Shown here in pieces: positions 33,020 through 42,285 of a stretch of 64,000 bases of DNA. The stretch is from contig NZ_CP050063.1 in the NCBI RefSeq assembly GCF_011604685.1, forward strand, positions 4,920,501 to 4,984,500, given 5' to 3'. The position numbers were made by a program, and so were the translations under genes. The DNA comes from Spirosoma aureum (GTDB taxonomy: Bacteria > Bacteroidota > Bacteroidia > Cytophagales > Spirosomataceae). Each line of letters starts with the position of its first letter. The stretch's first letter is position 1. Under the pieces are notes generated by a model. The model searched no databases. It was given only the letters and a program-made list of their open reading frames with translations, and was not told where the DNA came from.

Positions 33020-35185
33020 TCACTTGGTCACAACATACTGCGCTCGTTTCGCGATGTCAACATCCTGAGCAACGACTGGTCGTAGTTTTTCCCAATGGAA
33101 ACGCAGCTTGTCATTTTGTGCCCATGTACTGCCTTTTTGCTCGCTCAAATGAACCAATGGCATCTCGTTATACAGGGGACTTGTGATCGAAACGACCTCA
33201 TCCCAATAGCGCAGGGCTGCCTCAAGATGTTTTACAGCCTCCTGCTTAGTCGATTCAACACCCATAGTTCTGTATGTTTGTAAAGCAACGGCTCCTTTCA
33301 GTTTTTCGGCCAGATGCAAACCCAGATTAGCCCATACCCGAACATCAGCCACTTCATACTGGAGCGAACGATTCGCCGATGTGTTTATCGATTGCACAAG
33401 TTGCAGTGATTTCTGACAATCCCGTACCAGCATCTGAGCCAAAATCGGGGGCGTAATCTTCGTCTTATCAAATGACTTACCCGACAATGTTGCTTTCACA
33501 AACTCACTTACCGAGACATAATCCGGATCAAGAACGGCCTGTGTAATTTGCTGATCGACTGAAATATAGGACACGTTCTTGTTCGCATCATGGGCCATCA
33601 TCCCTTCACTATACAGCGAAAAATCCCAGGTAAAATCAAAGGCCGATGCCAGCCGCAACGGTGTCGACGACGCCGAAGCATAAGCGTCGAGCAACGGAGC
33701 GGCTACGGTACCATACCGACGAACGAATTCAGCCCTGAAAACCGCATCGGGCGTTGCCGGATTGTACAGTAACCGGCCCCAAAGTTTATAAAACAGCCAT
33801 TGCCGTTCAAATGCATACTTCCAATCGACTGGCCCACCTGGTTTGGTGAAATAGTCTTTGGCCGGAATGTACGTTTCGGAACCCAGAAAATAGCCGCCCA
33901 CATACGACTGATTATTGGTGGCAATGTGTGCCCGAACAAAATCGGGTACTCCCCAGCGCAGGCAAAAGAAATCTTCATTCCGCACCGTCCAGGTGATTTT
34001 ATATGCCGTTGGATCTGGCTTGAAATAGGTATCGTATAACTTTCCACCGTGCACTTTTACCAGCTTCGGCGTCGAGTGGGCATGCGACCAGTTGTATTTT
34101 AAGTCAGCCCAGATCGGGCCTTCAATAAAGGCTAGTGATCCCTCCTGCTCGATGGACTTTCGCGTCAGCTTTTCGGTTTCAATACTGGTTACGCCCAGGG
34201 AACCGGTCGTACTGGAAAATGGAATCCGGTGAATAAGCTTTGTTTTTCGATTTGCCAGCCGCATCCCGTCAAGGATCGTCGCTTTCATCCAGTTTTCACG
34301 TTGCTGGGGAGTCATCCCACCCATGCCCTCGCCTAGCGTCAGCCCAAAACCGGTCAGTTCCGGATACTCCTGAAGTACCTGGGTAACGCACTCCCGCGTG
34401 TACCGCCTGACGACCTCAGATGTATCGCCATTGACAAAGTGAAGATGTTCCAGATTGTTGAGTGCCGGATTGGGATTATAGGCTTTCGAAAATTCGGGGC
34501 TAGTAAAAATATTAAAGGGAACCAGATAGGTATCGATCGCCCGTTCATTCGCCATCCGGAAGATAGCCCGGAACAACGATTGCCATTCCTTCATTTGCTG
34601 ATCATTGAAGGGTGTTGCAGCCGGAAAATTGGCTGGCCTGATCATAAATGGATAAGGGTGCAGATTCCATAAACTCAGCGCATTAAAGCGATTCGCAGCC
34701 ATCATATCCAGAAACCCCTTCCAATAAGTCGTGTCCCGGCAGGTCTCATAGTGCAGGTCGAGCGCGTAGCTATGCCGATACGTATCCCAGGGCAGATCAA
34801 ACTTAATGGCCCTTAAGGCCAGGTGCGGCTTTTCACTACGGGCTTTAATTTGCGAAAGAGAAACGCCATTGTTAAGCTCCTCGACCACCGTAAGGCTCCC
34901 ATAGATAAGCCCCCGTGGATCACCTCCGGTAATGGTCAGGTTTTTGTCATGCCAGGCAATGGCGTATGCTTCGTTTCCCAGTTTTTGGGCATCGATCGCC
35001 AGATGAATGGTATAGTCGGTCATGTTCTGGTCAAGCTTATATCGGCGCTCCAGAAGTGCTTTTTTCAACATACCGGCTGCATAGTGTGTCTGTGCGGATT
35101 GATCAGTCTGATATATAGCTACCTGTTGCGAAAATCCAGACGGAATGATGCCAACAAGGCAAATTAGGAGAAGTAGTCTCATCAT
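33020..35185 (-). CDS. Secreted glycoside hydrolase-like protein (GH20/GH67-type N-domain plus TIM barrel)
   Basis: The ATG at 35185 gives a 721-residue protein with a signal peptide (Met-Met-Arg-Leu-Leu-Leu-Leu to Gly-Phe-Ser-Gln-Gln); the longer frame hides it. Residues about 20-120 form a beta/alpha domain ending in Gly-Gly-Asp-Pro-Arg-Gly-Leu-Ile-Tyr-Gly-Ser, as in the N-domains of GH20, GH67 and GH115 enzymes. A catalytic-like barrel follows, with Asn-Ala-Leu-Ser-Leu-Trp-Asn-Leu-His and Gly-Phe-Gly-Leu-Thr-Leu-Gly-Glu-Gly-Met (a candidate acidic residue). The C-terminal 200 residues are helical. Alpha-glucuronidase-like activity is a guess. It is a periplasmic single-gene unit. Confidence 0.7.
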   Translation of the reverse strand: MMRLLLLICLVGIIPSGFSQQVAIYQTDQSAQTHYAAGMLKKALLERRYKLDQNMTDYTIHLAIDAQKLGNEAYAIAWHDKNLTITGGDPRGLIYGSLTVVEELNNGVSLSQIKARSEKPHLALRAIKFDLPWDTYRHSYALDLHYETCRDTTYWKGFLDMMAANRFNALSLWNLHPYPFMIRPANFPAATPFNDQQMKEWQSLFRAIFRMANERAIDTYLVPFNIFTSPEFSKAYNPNPALNNLEHLHFVNGDTSEVVRRYTRECVTQVLQEYPELTGFGLTLGEGMGGMTPQQRENWMKATILDGMRLANRKTKLIHRIPFSSTTGSLGVTSIETEKLTRKSIEQEGSLAFIEGPIWADLKYNWSHAHSTPKLVKVHGGKLYDTYFKPDPTAYKITWTVRNEDFFCLRWGVPDFVRAHIATNNQSYVGGYFLGSETYIPAKDYFTKPGGPVDWKYAFERQWLFYKLWGRLLYNPATPDAVFRAEFVRRYGTVAAPLLDAYASASSTPLRLASAFDFTWDFSLYSEGMMAHDANKNVSYISVDQQITQAVLDPDYVSVSEFVKATLSGKSFDKTKITPPILAQMLVRDCQKSLQLVQSINTSANRSLQYEVADVRVWANLGLHLAEKLKGAVALQTYRTMGVESTKQEAVKHLEAALRYWDEVVSITSPLYNEMPLVHLSEQKGSTWAQNDKLRFHWEKLRPVVAQDVDIAKRAQYVVTK

Positions 35186-35478
35186 GGCAATGGAAGGTTT
35201 GTGTCGGGAACTTACTGGCCGCAAAGCAGACCAGTCTACTATTTTCCCCTTTTGAATGGTTAACACAGCCTATAATTCCAAATGCAGGTTAGTCTGGGTA
35301 TATACTTGGGAATTGAAAAATAAATAACCCGAATGAGGCAATTTTTCGGAATTGTGAAAATCGAAACTTCTATTTTGAGCCAGTAAATCTTGCTTATTTG
35401 TTCTTTACCAAAGGAACTGGTTAATCGAGTATCCTGCAAAAAGCACATACCAGTAATTCGTTGTAATAACTGTCAATC

Positions 35479-35844
35479 ATGATTCAGTTCAAACGGTTAG
35501 ACCATATCCTTATCTCGATTCCGGAGGGCAAAACGGCCCAGGCGCGAACTTTTTATAGCCAGGTGCTGGGACTGCGCGAAATCCCCGGTGAGCATCCGAA
35601 GGGTGCAATATGGTTCCAAATTGCTGATATTGAGTTGCACTTGCGGGAAGAAGAAGTGGGTCCTTATTCGTCCCGGCATCCAGCCTTTGAAGTGATCGAC
35701 CTTGAGTCAGCTCGACAGGAATTCATGCAGAACGATGTTACACTTGAGTACTCATCGGAGATCGATGGGCGTCAGCGTTTTTTCATTCGCGACCCTTTTG
35801 GCAACCGGATGGAGTTTTTACAGTACGATTCTAGCCAAAAGTAG
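35479..35844 (+). CDS. VOC-family (glyoxalase-like) protein
   Basis: A 121-residue cytoplasmic protein with the paired beta-alpha-beta-beta-beta units of the vicinal oxygen chelate fold. It opens Leu-Asp-His-Ile-Leu-Ile-Ser-Ile-Pro and has Ala-Arg-Thr-Phe-Tyr-Ser-Gln-Val-Leu-Gly-Leu, His-Pro-Ala-Phe-Glu-Val in the second unit, and Phe-Ile-Arg-Asp-Pro-Phe-Gly-Asn-Arg-Met-Glu-Phe near the end. Metal ligands would be His9, Glu or His in the middle, and the final Glu. Substrate unknown. Confidence 0.88.
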   Translation: MIQFKRLDHILISIPEGKTAQARTFYSQVLGLREIPGEHPKGAIWFQIADIELHLREEEVGPYSSRHPAFEVIDLESARQEFMQNDVTLEYSSEIDGRQRFFIRDPFGNRMEFLQYDSSQK

Positions 35845-35982
35845 ATTGATAGCCAAGTCGCGTCGGGGTGGTCTAATACATCCTGGATTGGAAATAGTAT
35901 GACACGGCGGTCTGTTCCTTTTAATACATGTCTAATGGATTTGCCAGTGGATTTTTAAGAGAGTATCTCCTACCCCGTTGTC

Positions 35983-37350
35983 ATGAAAACCGTTGAGAAT
36001 AGTCCAGTATCAAACACCCGGCGCGATTTTGTCAAAAAGGCATTTATCGGTACAGCTGCCCTGTCGGTAGGTGGAATCTTACCAGGATTCAGTGCCCAAA
36101 GTTACGGTCGGATTCTGGGAGCCAATGAAAAAGTACGCGTCGGTGTTATGGGCGTCAATAGCCGTGGGCTGGCCCTGTCGAGCAATTTCGCCTTACAACC
36201 CAACTGCGAAGTGGCAACGATCTGTGATGTTGACGCCAGAGCGGCCGAAAAAGCCATTACAACCGTCACCGGCATTCAGACAGCGAAGCCTAAAAATCAG
36301 CCCGACTTCCGAAAAGCCCTCGAAGACAAGGACATGGACGCGCTGGTGATTGCGGCACCCGACCATTGGCACGCTCCCGCTGCCATTCTGGCCTCGAAAG
36401 CGGGTAAACATGTGTACCTGGAAAAACCATGCAGCCATAATCCGCATGAGGGCGAATTGCTGGTCGCCGTAGTTGCGAAGTACAAAAACGTGATCCAGAT
36501 GGGAAACCAACGGCGATCATGGCCCAATGTGAAGCAAGCTATCGAGGATATTAAACGGGGGGCAATTGGTCGACCTTATTTTGCTAAAGGCTGGTATACC
36601 AACAACCGGGCAACGATTGGCATTGGTAAAGAAGAAGCCGCGCCTTCCTGGCTGAATTATGACTTATGGCAGGGACCGGCACCCCGTCGAGCCTATAAAA
36701 ATAACGTTATTCACTACAACTGGCACTGGTTCTGGCATTGGGGAACGGGCGAAGCGCTCAATAACGGAACACATATGCTCGATCTGATGCGCTGGGGACT
36801 CGATGTCGAATTCCCGAATAAGGTTACGTCGCTGGGTGGGCGCTATCGGTACAAAGACGACTGGGAAGCGCCTGACACGCAGGTCATAAACCTGACCTTC
36901 AACAACAACACGGCCATGACCTGGGAAGGCAGAAGCTGCAATGGCCGAACCGTTGAAGGAAGCGACGTAGGCGTGACATTTTATGGCGAAACGGGCTCTT
37001 TACAATACGGGGGTGGCAACGCCTATAAAATCTTTGACCTCGATAACAAACTGGTCAAAGATGTAAAGAATGATTTACCCATCGATCCCCGCAACCGAAT
37101 GAATCCGTCGCAGGCACTCGATGCCACCCACCTTCAAAACTTTGTCGAAGCCATCCAGAAAGGAACGCCACTGGCTTCGGGCATTGTGGGTGGCCACCAG
37201 AGCACCTTGCTTTGCCAGTTGGGGAACATTGCGCTGCGCTCAGGCAATGCGCTCGACATCGATCCGTCGAACGGTCATATTCTGAACAACAAAGCTGCGG
37301 CAAAATTCTGGCAGCGTGATTATGAAAAAGGCTGGGAACCAACGGCTTAA
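35983..37350 (+). CDS. Gfo/Idh/MocA oxidoreductase with Tat signal
   Basis: A 455-residue periplasmic oxidoreductase. The N-terminus has Asn-Thr-Arg-Arg-Asp-Phe-Val-Lys followed by an Ala/Gly/Leu segment, a twin-arginine signal for export in folded, cofactor-loaded form. The nucleotide fold begins Val-Arg-Val-Gly-Val-Met-Gly-Val-Asn. The family signature Ala-Pro-Asp-His-Trp-His is near residue 125 and Glu-Lys-Pro near 148. A His-Trp-His-Trp-Phe-Trp-His-Trp-Gly-Thr-Gly segment lies near the active site. It probably uses bound NAD(H) to oxidise a sugar. It precedes the GlcNAc transporter by 110 nt, so it may belong to amino-sugar use. Confidence 0.9.
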   Translation: MKTVENSPVSNTRRDFVKKAFIGTAALSVGGILPGFSAQSYGRILGANEKVRVGVMGVNSRGLALSSNFALQPNCEVATICDVDARAAEKAITTVTGIQTAKPKNQPDFRKALEDKDMDALVIAAPDHWHAPAAILASKAGKHVYLEKPCSHNPHEGELLVAVVAKYKNVIQMGNQRRSWPNVKQAIEDIKRGAIGRPYFAKGWYTNNRATIGIGKEEAAPSWLNYDLWQGPAPRRAYKNNVIHYNWHWFWHWGTGEALNNGTHMLDLMRWGLDVEFPNKVTSLGGRYRYKDDWEAPDTQVINLTFNNNTAMTWEGRSCNGRTVEGSDVGVTFYGETGSLQYGGGNAYKIFDLDNKLVKDVKNDLPIDPRNRMNPSQALDATHLQNFVEAIQKGTPLASGIVGGHQSTLLCQLGNIALRSGNALDIDPSNGHILNNKAAAKFWQRDYEKGWEPTA

Positions 37351-37459
37351 TAGCCACATTAATAGTGTTTGCAATTCGCTTATTGCTTACAATTGTGAAC
37401 GCTTTCCGAAATGAATCCCCGCATGATAATCCCAGCAATTTATTAAATACCGGCCACGA

Positions 37460-38791
37460 ATGAGTGCACTAGCAATTGATGTCAGTAGCCTGAGCAAGCG
37501 GGAAACCACGATTTCAATTTTTCTGATTGGGCTGATGTTTTTCATCTTCGGCTTCATTTCGTGGGTTAACTCCATCCTGATCCCCTATTTCAAAATAGCC
37601 TGCGAACTAACCAGCTTTCAGGCTTATCTGGTCGCGTTTGCATTTTACATCGCCTACTTTATCATGTCTGTTCCGGCGTCTTACCTGTTAAAAGCCGTTG
37701 GATTCAAGAAAGGAATGATGATTGGCTTTTGGGCAATGTCTCTGGGCGCATTCATTTTTATTCCGGCTGCCATGACCCGAACCTACGCCGTTTTCCTGAT
37801 GGGGCTTTTCACCATCGGCATCGGCCTGGCCATTCTGCAAACGGCTACCAACCCATACATTACCATTCTGGGTCCGATAGAACGGGCAGCCCAACGAATC
37901 AGTATCATGGGTATATGCAACAAAGCGGCCGGCATCCTGTCGCCCCTTGTGTTCGCGGCCGTAATCCTACGTCCGACCGATACGGATCTATTTGCCCAAT
38001 TGAGCACGATGAGCCCGACTCAGCGGGGGGCGGCCCTCGACGAACTGGTCCGTCGGGTCATTCCACCCTATGCCGTGTTGGGTACGTTTCTGTTTGCGCT
38101 GGGTTATCTGGTGTATCGGTCGCCACTGCCCGAAATCAATACCGAACACGAAAGTGCCGATGTAGCCACAGCCAATGCGGGAAAAACGAGTATCCTCCAG
38201 TTTCCGCATCTGATTCTGGGAGCAGTGGCCATTTTCCTGCACGTTGGTACGCAGGTGATCGCCATCGACACCATTATCGGCTATGCCAACTCAATGGGAA
38301 TCGATTTACTAAAAGCGAAGGCATTTCCATCCTATACGCTGTTCTGTACCATCTGTGGGTATATTATCGGTATCATTTGTATTCCACGATTTGTCAGTCA
38401 GGTGAATGCCTTACGGACCTGCACATTGCTTGGAACTGCCTTCACGCTGCTTATCATTTTCACCAGCGGAACCGTTTCGTTTCTCGGATACACCGCCGAT
38501 ATCTCCATCTGGTTTGTGGTGCTATTAGGGTTAGCAAACTCGATTGTCTGGGCCGGGCTCTGGCCGCTGGCGCTGGATGGGCTGGGGCGTTTCACGAAAA
38601 TTGGTGCCTCTATCTTGATTATGGGCTTGTGCGGGAATGCCATTATGCCCCTTTTTTACGGTTATTTAGCGGATGTATACACGGTGCGACTTGCTTACTG
38701 GGTGCTTTTCCCCTGTTACTTGTATCTGGTTTATTATGCCGTGTATGGGCATACGGTAAAACGATGGTCGTTGATGAATAGCAGATTGTGA
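37460..38791 (+). CDS. Sugar MFS transporter, FucP/NagP type
   Basis: A 12-span proton symporter of 443 residues in the FucP/GlcP/NagP group. Helix 1 has Phe-Phe-Ile-Phe-Gly-Phe-Ile-Ser-Trp-Val-Asn-Ser; a later Gln-Thr-Ala-Thr-Asn-Pro-Tyr-Ile is the conserved loop of the group, and the C-half has Gly-Leu-Ala-Asn-Ser-Ile-Val-Trp-Ala-Gly. Because the next two genes are nagA and nagB, the substrate is inferred to be N-acetylglucosamine. Its stop codon overlaps the nagA ATG (TGATG), indicating coupled translation. Confidence 0.9.
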   Translation: MSALAIDVSSLSKRETTISIFLIGLMFFIFGFISWVNSILIPYFKIACELTSFQAYLVAFAFYIAYFIMSVPASYLLKAVGFKKGMMIGFWAMSLGAFIFIPAAMTRTYAVFLMGLFTIGIGLAILQTATNPYITILGPIERAAQRISIMGICNKAAGILSPLVFAAVILRPTDTDLFAQLSTMSPTQRGAALDELVRRVIPPYAVLGTFLFALGYLVYRSPLPEINTEHESADVATANAGKTSILQFPHLILGAVAIFLHVGTQVIAIDTIIGYANSMGIDLLKAKAFPSYTLFCTICGYIIGIICIPRFVSQVNALRTCTLLGTAFTLLIIFTSGTVSFLGYTADISIWFVVLLGLANSIVWAGLWPLALDGLGRFTKIGASILIMGLCGNAIMPLFYGYLADVYTVRLAYWVLFPCYLYLVYYAVYGHTVKRWSLMNSRL

Positions 38792-39966
38792 TGCGGCAAA
38801 AAATAAGTAACGGCACGATTTTGACACCCTACCGAACGATCCGGAATGGAACGTTGGTCATTGATGGAAGTCAAATTCTGGGTATCCACGATGGGCCGGT
38901 CGATGTGCCCGACGCCGTCGATATCGATGCACAAAACCAGTTTGTGGCACCTGGTTTTATCGACATTCATGTACACGGTGGAGGTGGCTTTGATTTCATG
39001 GACGGCACCGAAGAAGCCTTCCTGAAAATCGCTGAACTTCACGCCCGATATGGCACAACGGCGCTTGTTCCAACTACATTGACGGCTGAGCGCGATGATC
39101 TGTTGCAAACGCTGGATGTCTATGAGCGGGCAAACCGAAGCAATACCCGTGGAGCCACTTTTCTGGGTATTCACCTGGAAGGACCGTATTTCGCGCTCAA
39201 TCAGCGGGGCGCTCAGGACCCGCGTTACATCCGAAATCCCGACCCGGACGAATACGAACAGATTCTGAATCACTCGTCGTCAATTGTCCGCTGGAGTGCA
39301 GCACCTGAATTGGAAGGTGCTATTCCTTTTGGGCAACGACTACACCAAAAAGGCATTATAGCCGCAATAGCTCACACCGATGCGCTCTACGATGATGTTG
39401 TAACTGCCTGCGAAAACGGCTACTCGCTGGTAACCCATCTGTATTCAGCGATGTCGGGGGTTACCCGCCGGAATGCGTTTCGCTATGCGGGTGTGATCGA
39501 GAGTGCTTTTTTGCTCGATCTCGACGTTGAAATCATTGGGGATGGCATTCACCTGCCTCCCCCATTGCTCAAGCTCGTCTATAAAATTAAAGGGGCAGAC
39601 CGAACCGCATTGATCACCGATGCGATGCGGGCAGCCGGTATGCCCGAAGGCGAAAGCACCTTAGGCTCGTTAAAAAATGGCTTAAAGGTGATTGTGGAAG
39701 ATGGCGTTGCCAAACTTCCCGACCGAACATCGTTTGCGGGCAGCGTGGCAACGACCAATCAACTCGTCCGGAATATGGTAAAACTGGCCGATGTATCGTT
39801 AACAGAAGCAGTTCGAATGGCCAGCACGACACCCGCCCGCATTATGGGCATCGATCATAAAAAGGGGTCGCTCGCCAAAGGCAAAGACGCCGATATTGTC
39901 CTTTTTGATGAGCATTTCACCATTGGCCTGACAATGATTCAGGGGAATATTGTGTACGAAAAATAG
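38791..39966 (+). CDS. nagA: N-acetylglucosamine-6-phosphate deacetylase
   Basis: A cytoplasmic amidohydrolase that deacetylates GlcNAc-6-P to glucosamine-6-P. The metal-binding His-Val-His-Gly-Gly-Gly-Gly is near residue 57, His-Leu-Glu-Gly-Pro-Tyr with the metal Glu near 127, Ala-His-Thr-Asp-Ala near 192, His-Leu-Tyr-Ser-Ala-Met near 215, and the catalytic Asp in Leu-Ile-Thr-Asp-Ala-Met near 273. Its 391 residues are a normal length. A GTG one codon earlier is possible; the ATG that overlaps the transporter stop is preferred. Confidence 0.94.
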   Translation: MRQKISNGTILTPYRTIRNGTLVIDGSQILGIHDGPVDVPDAVDIDAQNQFVAPGFIDIHVHGGGGFDFMDGTEEAFLKIAELHARYGTTALVPTTLTAERDDLLQTLDVYERANRSNTRGATFLGIHLEGPYFALNQRGAQDPRYIRNPDPDEYEQILNHSSSIVRWSAAPELEGAIPFGQRLHQKGIIAAIAHTDALYDDVVTACENGYSLVTHLYSAMSGVTRRNAFRYAGVIESAFLLDLDVEIIGDGIHLPPPLLKLVYKIKGADRTALITDAMRAAGMPEGESTLGSLKNGLKVIVEDGVAKLPDRTSFAGSVATTNQLVRNMVKLADVSLTEAVRMASTTPARIMGIDHKKGSLAKGKDADIVLFDEHFTIGLTMIQGNIVYEK

Positions 39967-40046
39967 TTTTCAGTAGGGAATCGATTGGCTTATCAAAACC
40001 AACTCCATGCAGACCGTTTAGATATTGACTAATAAAAATTGTTTTG

Positions 40047-40841
40047 ATGAACGAATTCACCGTAGACCAGCTCAAGGTTAACCTGTTCGACAATCGCCGT
40101 AGCCTTGGCGAAAATGCAGCCAGACTGGCCGCTGCCAGAATCAGTTCGTTACTGCATACGCAGCCTGTTATCAATATTGTATTTGCAGCCGCACCTTCGC
40201 AAAATGAATTTCTGGAGGCTCTGGCAAAGCAGCCAAATATCGCATGGGAACGTATCAATGCGTTCCATATGGATGAGTACATCGGCCTGCCCGACAACGC
40301 CCCGCAACGGTTTGGGAATTACCTTAAGAATCAGCTATTCGATAAAGTACCTATAGGCGTTATTTACTATATTGATGGCAACAACGATCCCGACGAGGAG
40401 TGTAATCGATACGCATCGTTGCTAACTGATTATCCTACTGACATTGTCTGCCTGGGTATTGGTGAAAACTGTCATATTGCTTTCAATGACCCCCATGTTG
40501 CTGATTTTGACGACCCTGTTCTCGTCAAAAAAGTAGGACTGGACCTGACAAGCCGCTGGCAACAGGTCCACGACGGCTGTTTTTCGACGCTTGAGGAAGT
40601 GCCGGAATACGCCCTGACACTTACCATTCCGGCTCTGTTTAAAGCCACTGCTTTGTTTTGTATGGTGCCAGCCATCCATAAAGCCGAAGCCATTCATCAT
40701 ACACTGGTCGATCCCATTTCGGAACAGTACCCTTCGACTATATTGCGACGGCATTCCAACGCTATGCTGTTTATTGATCAGGACAGCTCCGGTAAATTGA
40801 CGCTCGATACGGGTGCGGGCAGTAAGGAATCTGTATTGTGA
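40047..40841 (+). CDS. nagB: Glucosamine-6-phosphate deaminase family protein
   Basis: A 264-residue protein of the NagB/6-phosphogluconolactonase fold that converts glucosamine-6-P to fructose-6-P and ammonia. The N-loop Phe-Ala-Ala-Ala-Pro-Ser-Gln-Asn-Glu-Phe and Phe-His-Met-Asp-Glu-Tyr-Ile-Gly match the family, with the catalytic Asp in the latter. The usual Asp-Gly-His-Ile-Ala-Phe-Asn segment is here Glu-Asn-Cys-His-Ile-Ala-Phe-Asn, keeping the His but losing the Asp-Gly before it. It is 80 nt after nagA and completes the pathway. A TTG one codon earlier is possible. The altered loop could change allostery or specificity. Confidence 0.88.
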   Translation: MNEFTVDQLKVNLFDNRRSLGENAARLAAARISSLLHTQPVINIVFAAAPSQNEFLEALAKQPNIAWERINAFHMDEYIGLPDNAPQRFGNYLKNQLFDKVPIGVIYYIDGNNDPDEECNRYASLLTDYPTDIVCLGIGENCHIAFNDPHVADFDDPVLVKKVGLDLTSRWQQVHDGCFSTLEEVPEYALTLTIPALFKATALFCMVPAIHKAEAIHHTLVDPISEQYPSTILRRHSNAMLFIDQDSSGKLTLDTGAGSKESVL

Positions 40842-40881
40842 TCACCTTGGCTAATTACACGCAGAGGAGACTTCCGGTAAG

Positions 40882-41961
40882 CTATTTTTTGTGTTTTCTC
40901 AGCCAATCATTCACTACGCCCGTTATCGTAAAACGGACATCTTTGAACCGTTCGGGGGGCGTGGTGTCCAGGGCTTGCTTCAGACCGAGTACGTTTGGAT
41001 AAAAATCGACGCCCTGATTCTGAAACTGATCGTCAATAGCAGTCAGTAGCCGCTCTATTCCATACGAATCAAAGCTCCAGTGTTGTAGGTTGTTACTGTC
41101 TTTAATGTCGGCTTTTATGGATGCCGATAGCCAGGTAATGCTCTGGTTCAGCGGCTTGACAAAGTGTTCCGGGTGCTCCACCCGATTGCTATCCAGGAAA
41201 TAATACACTTCCCGATAGGATCGTTTATCGCTCAACAGCGCCAGTAGTTCAGCTTCCCATTCCGGATGCGCTTTGATTTTCGCAAGGGCCGCATTCCGGG
41301 TATCTTCGGGCTGATAACGAGTTGAATAACTTAAAAGGTTGATGATCGGATCTTCAGGTTTCTGGCTCGCAATATAGGTTAAGCCCTCCTTGTGCCACCG
41401 GTCCTCCTGCTCGATTCGGCTGGCCATTTCTGCTTGTGCCGTCTTTGCCGAATCGCGTAAATAGCCAATTAGTAGCCCTCCGCTATAGATTGCTCCTATT
41501 CCCAGGACAACCCAGAATATGATTTTAAACACATTGATCGAAACAGTCGCTTGCCAGCCGGCATTAAGAGATAGAAAGCACACGATCAGCCACAACAAGG
41601 GTATCCAAACCTGACCATGACGTACGGCTAGCCAATGTAAAAACTGGGGATACATGGTGTTATCGTGCCATTCCCATTTAAAAAGTGCGCAAAAGAAAGT
41701 AGTTAAGGCCATAAACAGCCAAATCAGGAATACAAGAACAGTGTTCTTGCCTCCCCCGCCCAAAAACCAGCTAAATCCGCCATTTGAGTTAATAATAATC
41801 GTTAGTATCAGGCTGCTTATGGTAAAACCTATCCCCAGAAAAAACAGGGCCAGACCGTAGCCCATTGCATTATCGCCAGAAAGTGAAGGTTTCGATGCAG
41901 TAAGCAGAGACAAGCCAATGTAGAAAAAGAAGGTAATGAAAATAAAAATGTATCCAAACAT
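40882..41961 (-). CDS. Membrane protein with a cytoplasmic helical domain, function unknown
   Basis: A 359-residue protein. The N-half has four to five hydrophobic segments: at the start, near 35-60, 73-95, 115-135, and 140-165, with a Gly-Gly-Gly-Gly loop near 70. The C-half of about 180 residues is soluble, charged and helical, with repeat-like Ala-Leu-Ala-Lys-Ile-Lys-Ala-His-Pro-Glu-type helices. It begins directly with a hydrophobic Met-Phe-Gly-Tyr-Ile-Phe segment. I recognise no family. It converges with nagB. Confidence 0.8.
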   Translation of the reverse strand: MFGYIFIFITFFFYIGLSLLTASKPSLSGDNAMGYGLALFFLGIGFTISSLILTIIINSNGGFSWFLGGGGKNTVLVFLIWLFMALTTFFCALFKWEWHDNTMYPQFLHWLAVRHGQVWIPLLWLIVCFLSLNAGWQATVSINVFKIIFWVVLGIGAIYSGGLLIGYLRDSAKTAQAEMASRIEQEDRWHKEGLTYIASQKPEDPIINLLSYSTRYQPEDTRNAALAKIKAHPEWEAELLALLSDKRSYREVYYFLDSNRVEHPEHFVKPLNQSITWLSASIKADIKDSNNLQHWSFDSYGIERLLTAIDDQFQNQGVDFYPNVLGLKQALDTTPPERFKDVRFTITGVVNDWLRKHKK

Positions 41962-42000
41962 CTGTGTATCGTTTCAAAAGGTATTGACCGTTTTCGGGCT

Positions 42001-42126
42001 TTGAGGAAGCAATCGTACGCAAAAGTGAACAGAGAACTGCAGGACAATAAACTATTTATTATTGAAGCGTATGACTGGGTCGATGAATGGCTTGTAGATC
42101 TGTTTGAATCGCCAAACCAACCCTGA
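42001..42126 (+). CDS. Possible small acidic protein (up to 41 aa)
   Basis: A frame from TTG at 42001 (or GTG at 42025) ends at TGA 42126. The C-terminal half is acidic and aromatic (Tyr-Asp-Trp-Val-Asp-Glu-Trp-Leu-Val-Asp-Leu-Phe-Glu), a helix-like pattern unusual for chance sequence. A perfect 8-bp hairpin begins at the stop codon and could end its transcript. No ATG and no homologue recognised, so this may be a remnant or chance. Confidence 0.25.
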   Translation: MRKQSYAKVNRELQDNKLFIIEAYDWVDEWLVDLFESPNQP

Positions 42127-42140
42127 TTGGATAATCAGGG
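42121..42140. terminator. Short perfect hairpin
   Basis: CCCTGATT and AATCAGGG form an 8-bp stem with a 4-nt loop. No T-tract follows. It sits at the end of the possible 41-aa frame and about 145 nt before the LLM oxidoreductase gene. Confidence 0.4.
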
Positions 42141-42285
42141 AAACTTAGCCTACCCGATTTTCCGTTCGTAGTCAAACGGTGCAACCAGCTGATTTAAGTC
42201 AGAAAATGGGGTAATGTTAACATCATTTGTCGGAAGCACCAGCTCTGAATGAATTCGAACGATCAAAATATTAAACGATATAACA

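Noticed and set aside
35260-35448. 62-codon minus-strand frame upstream of the glycosidase gene
   Set aside because: AT-rich intergenic sequence; the predicted peptide has no recognisable domain or signal.
37729-38781. A 350-codon open frame on the plus strand in another frame of the GlcNAc transporter
   Set aside because: It lies almost wholly within the transporter gene, and its product is rich in His, Arg, Ser, Cys and Gly without any fold pattern. The transporter frame has clear family motifs.
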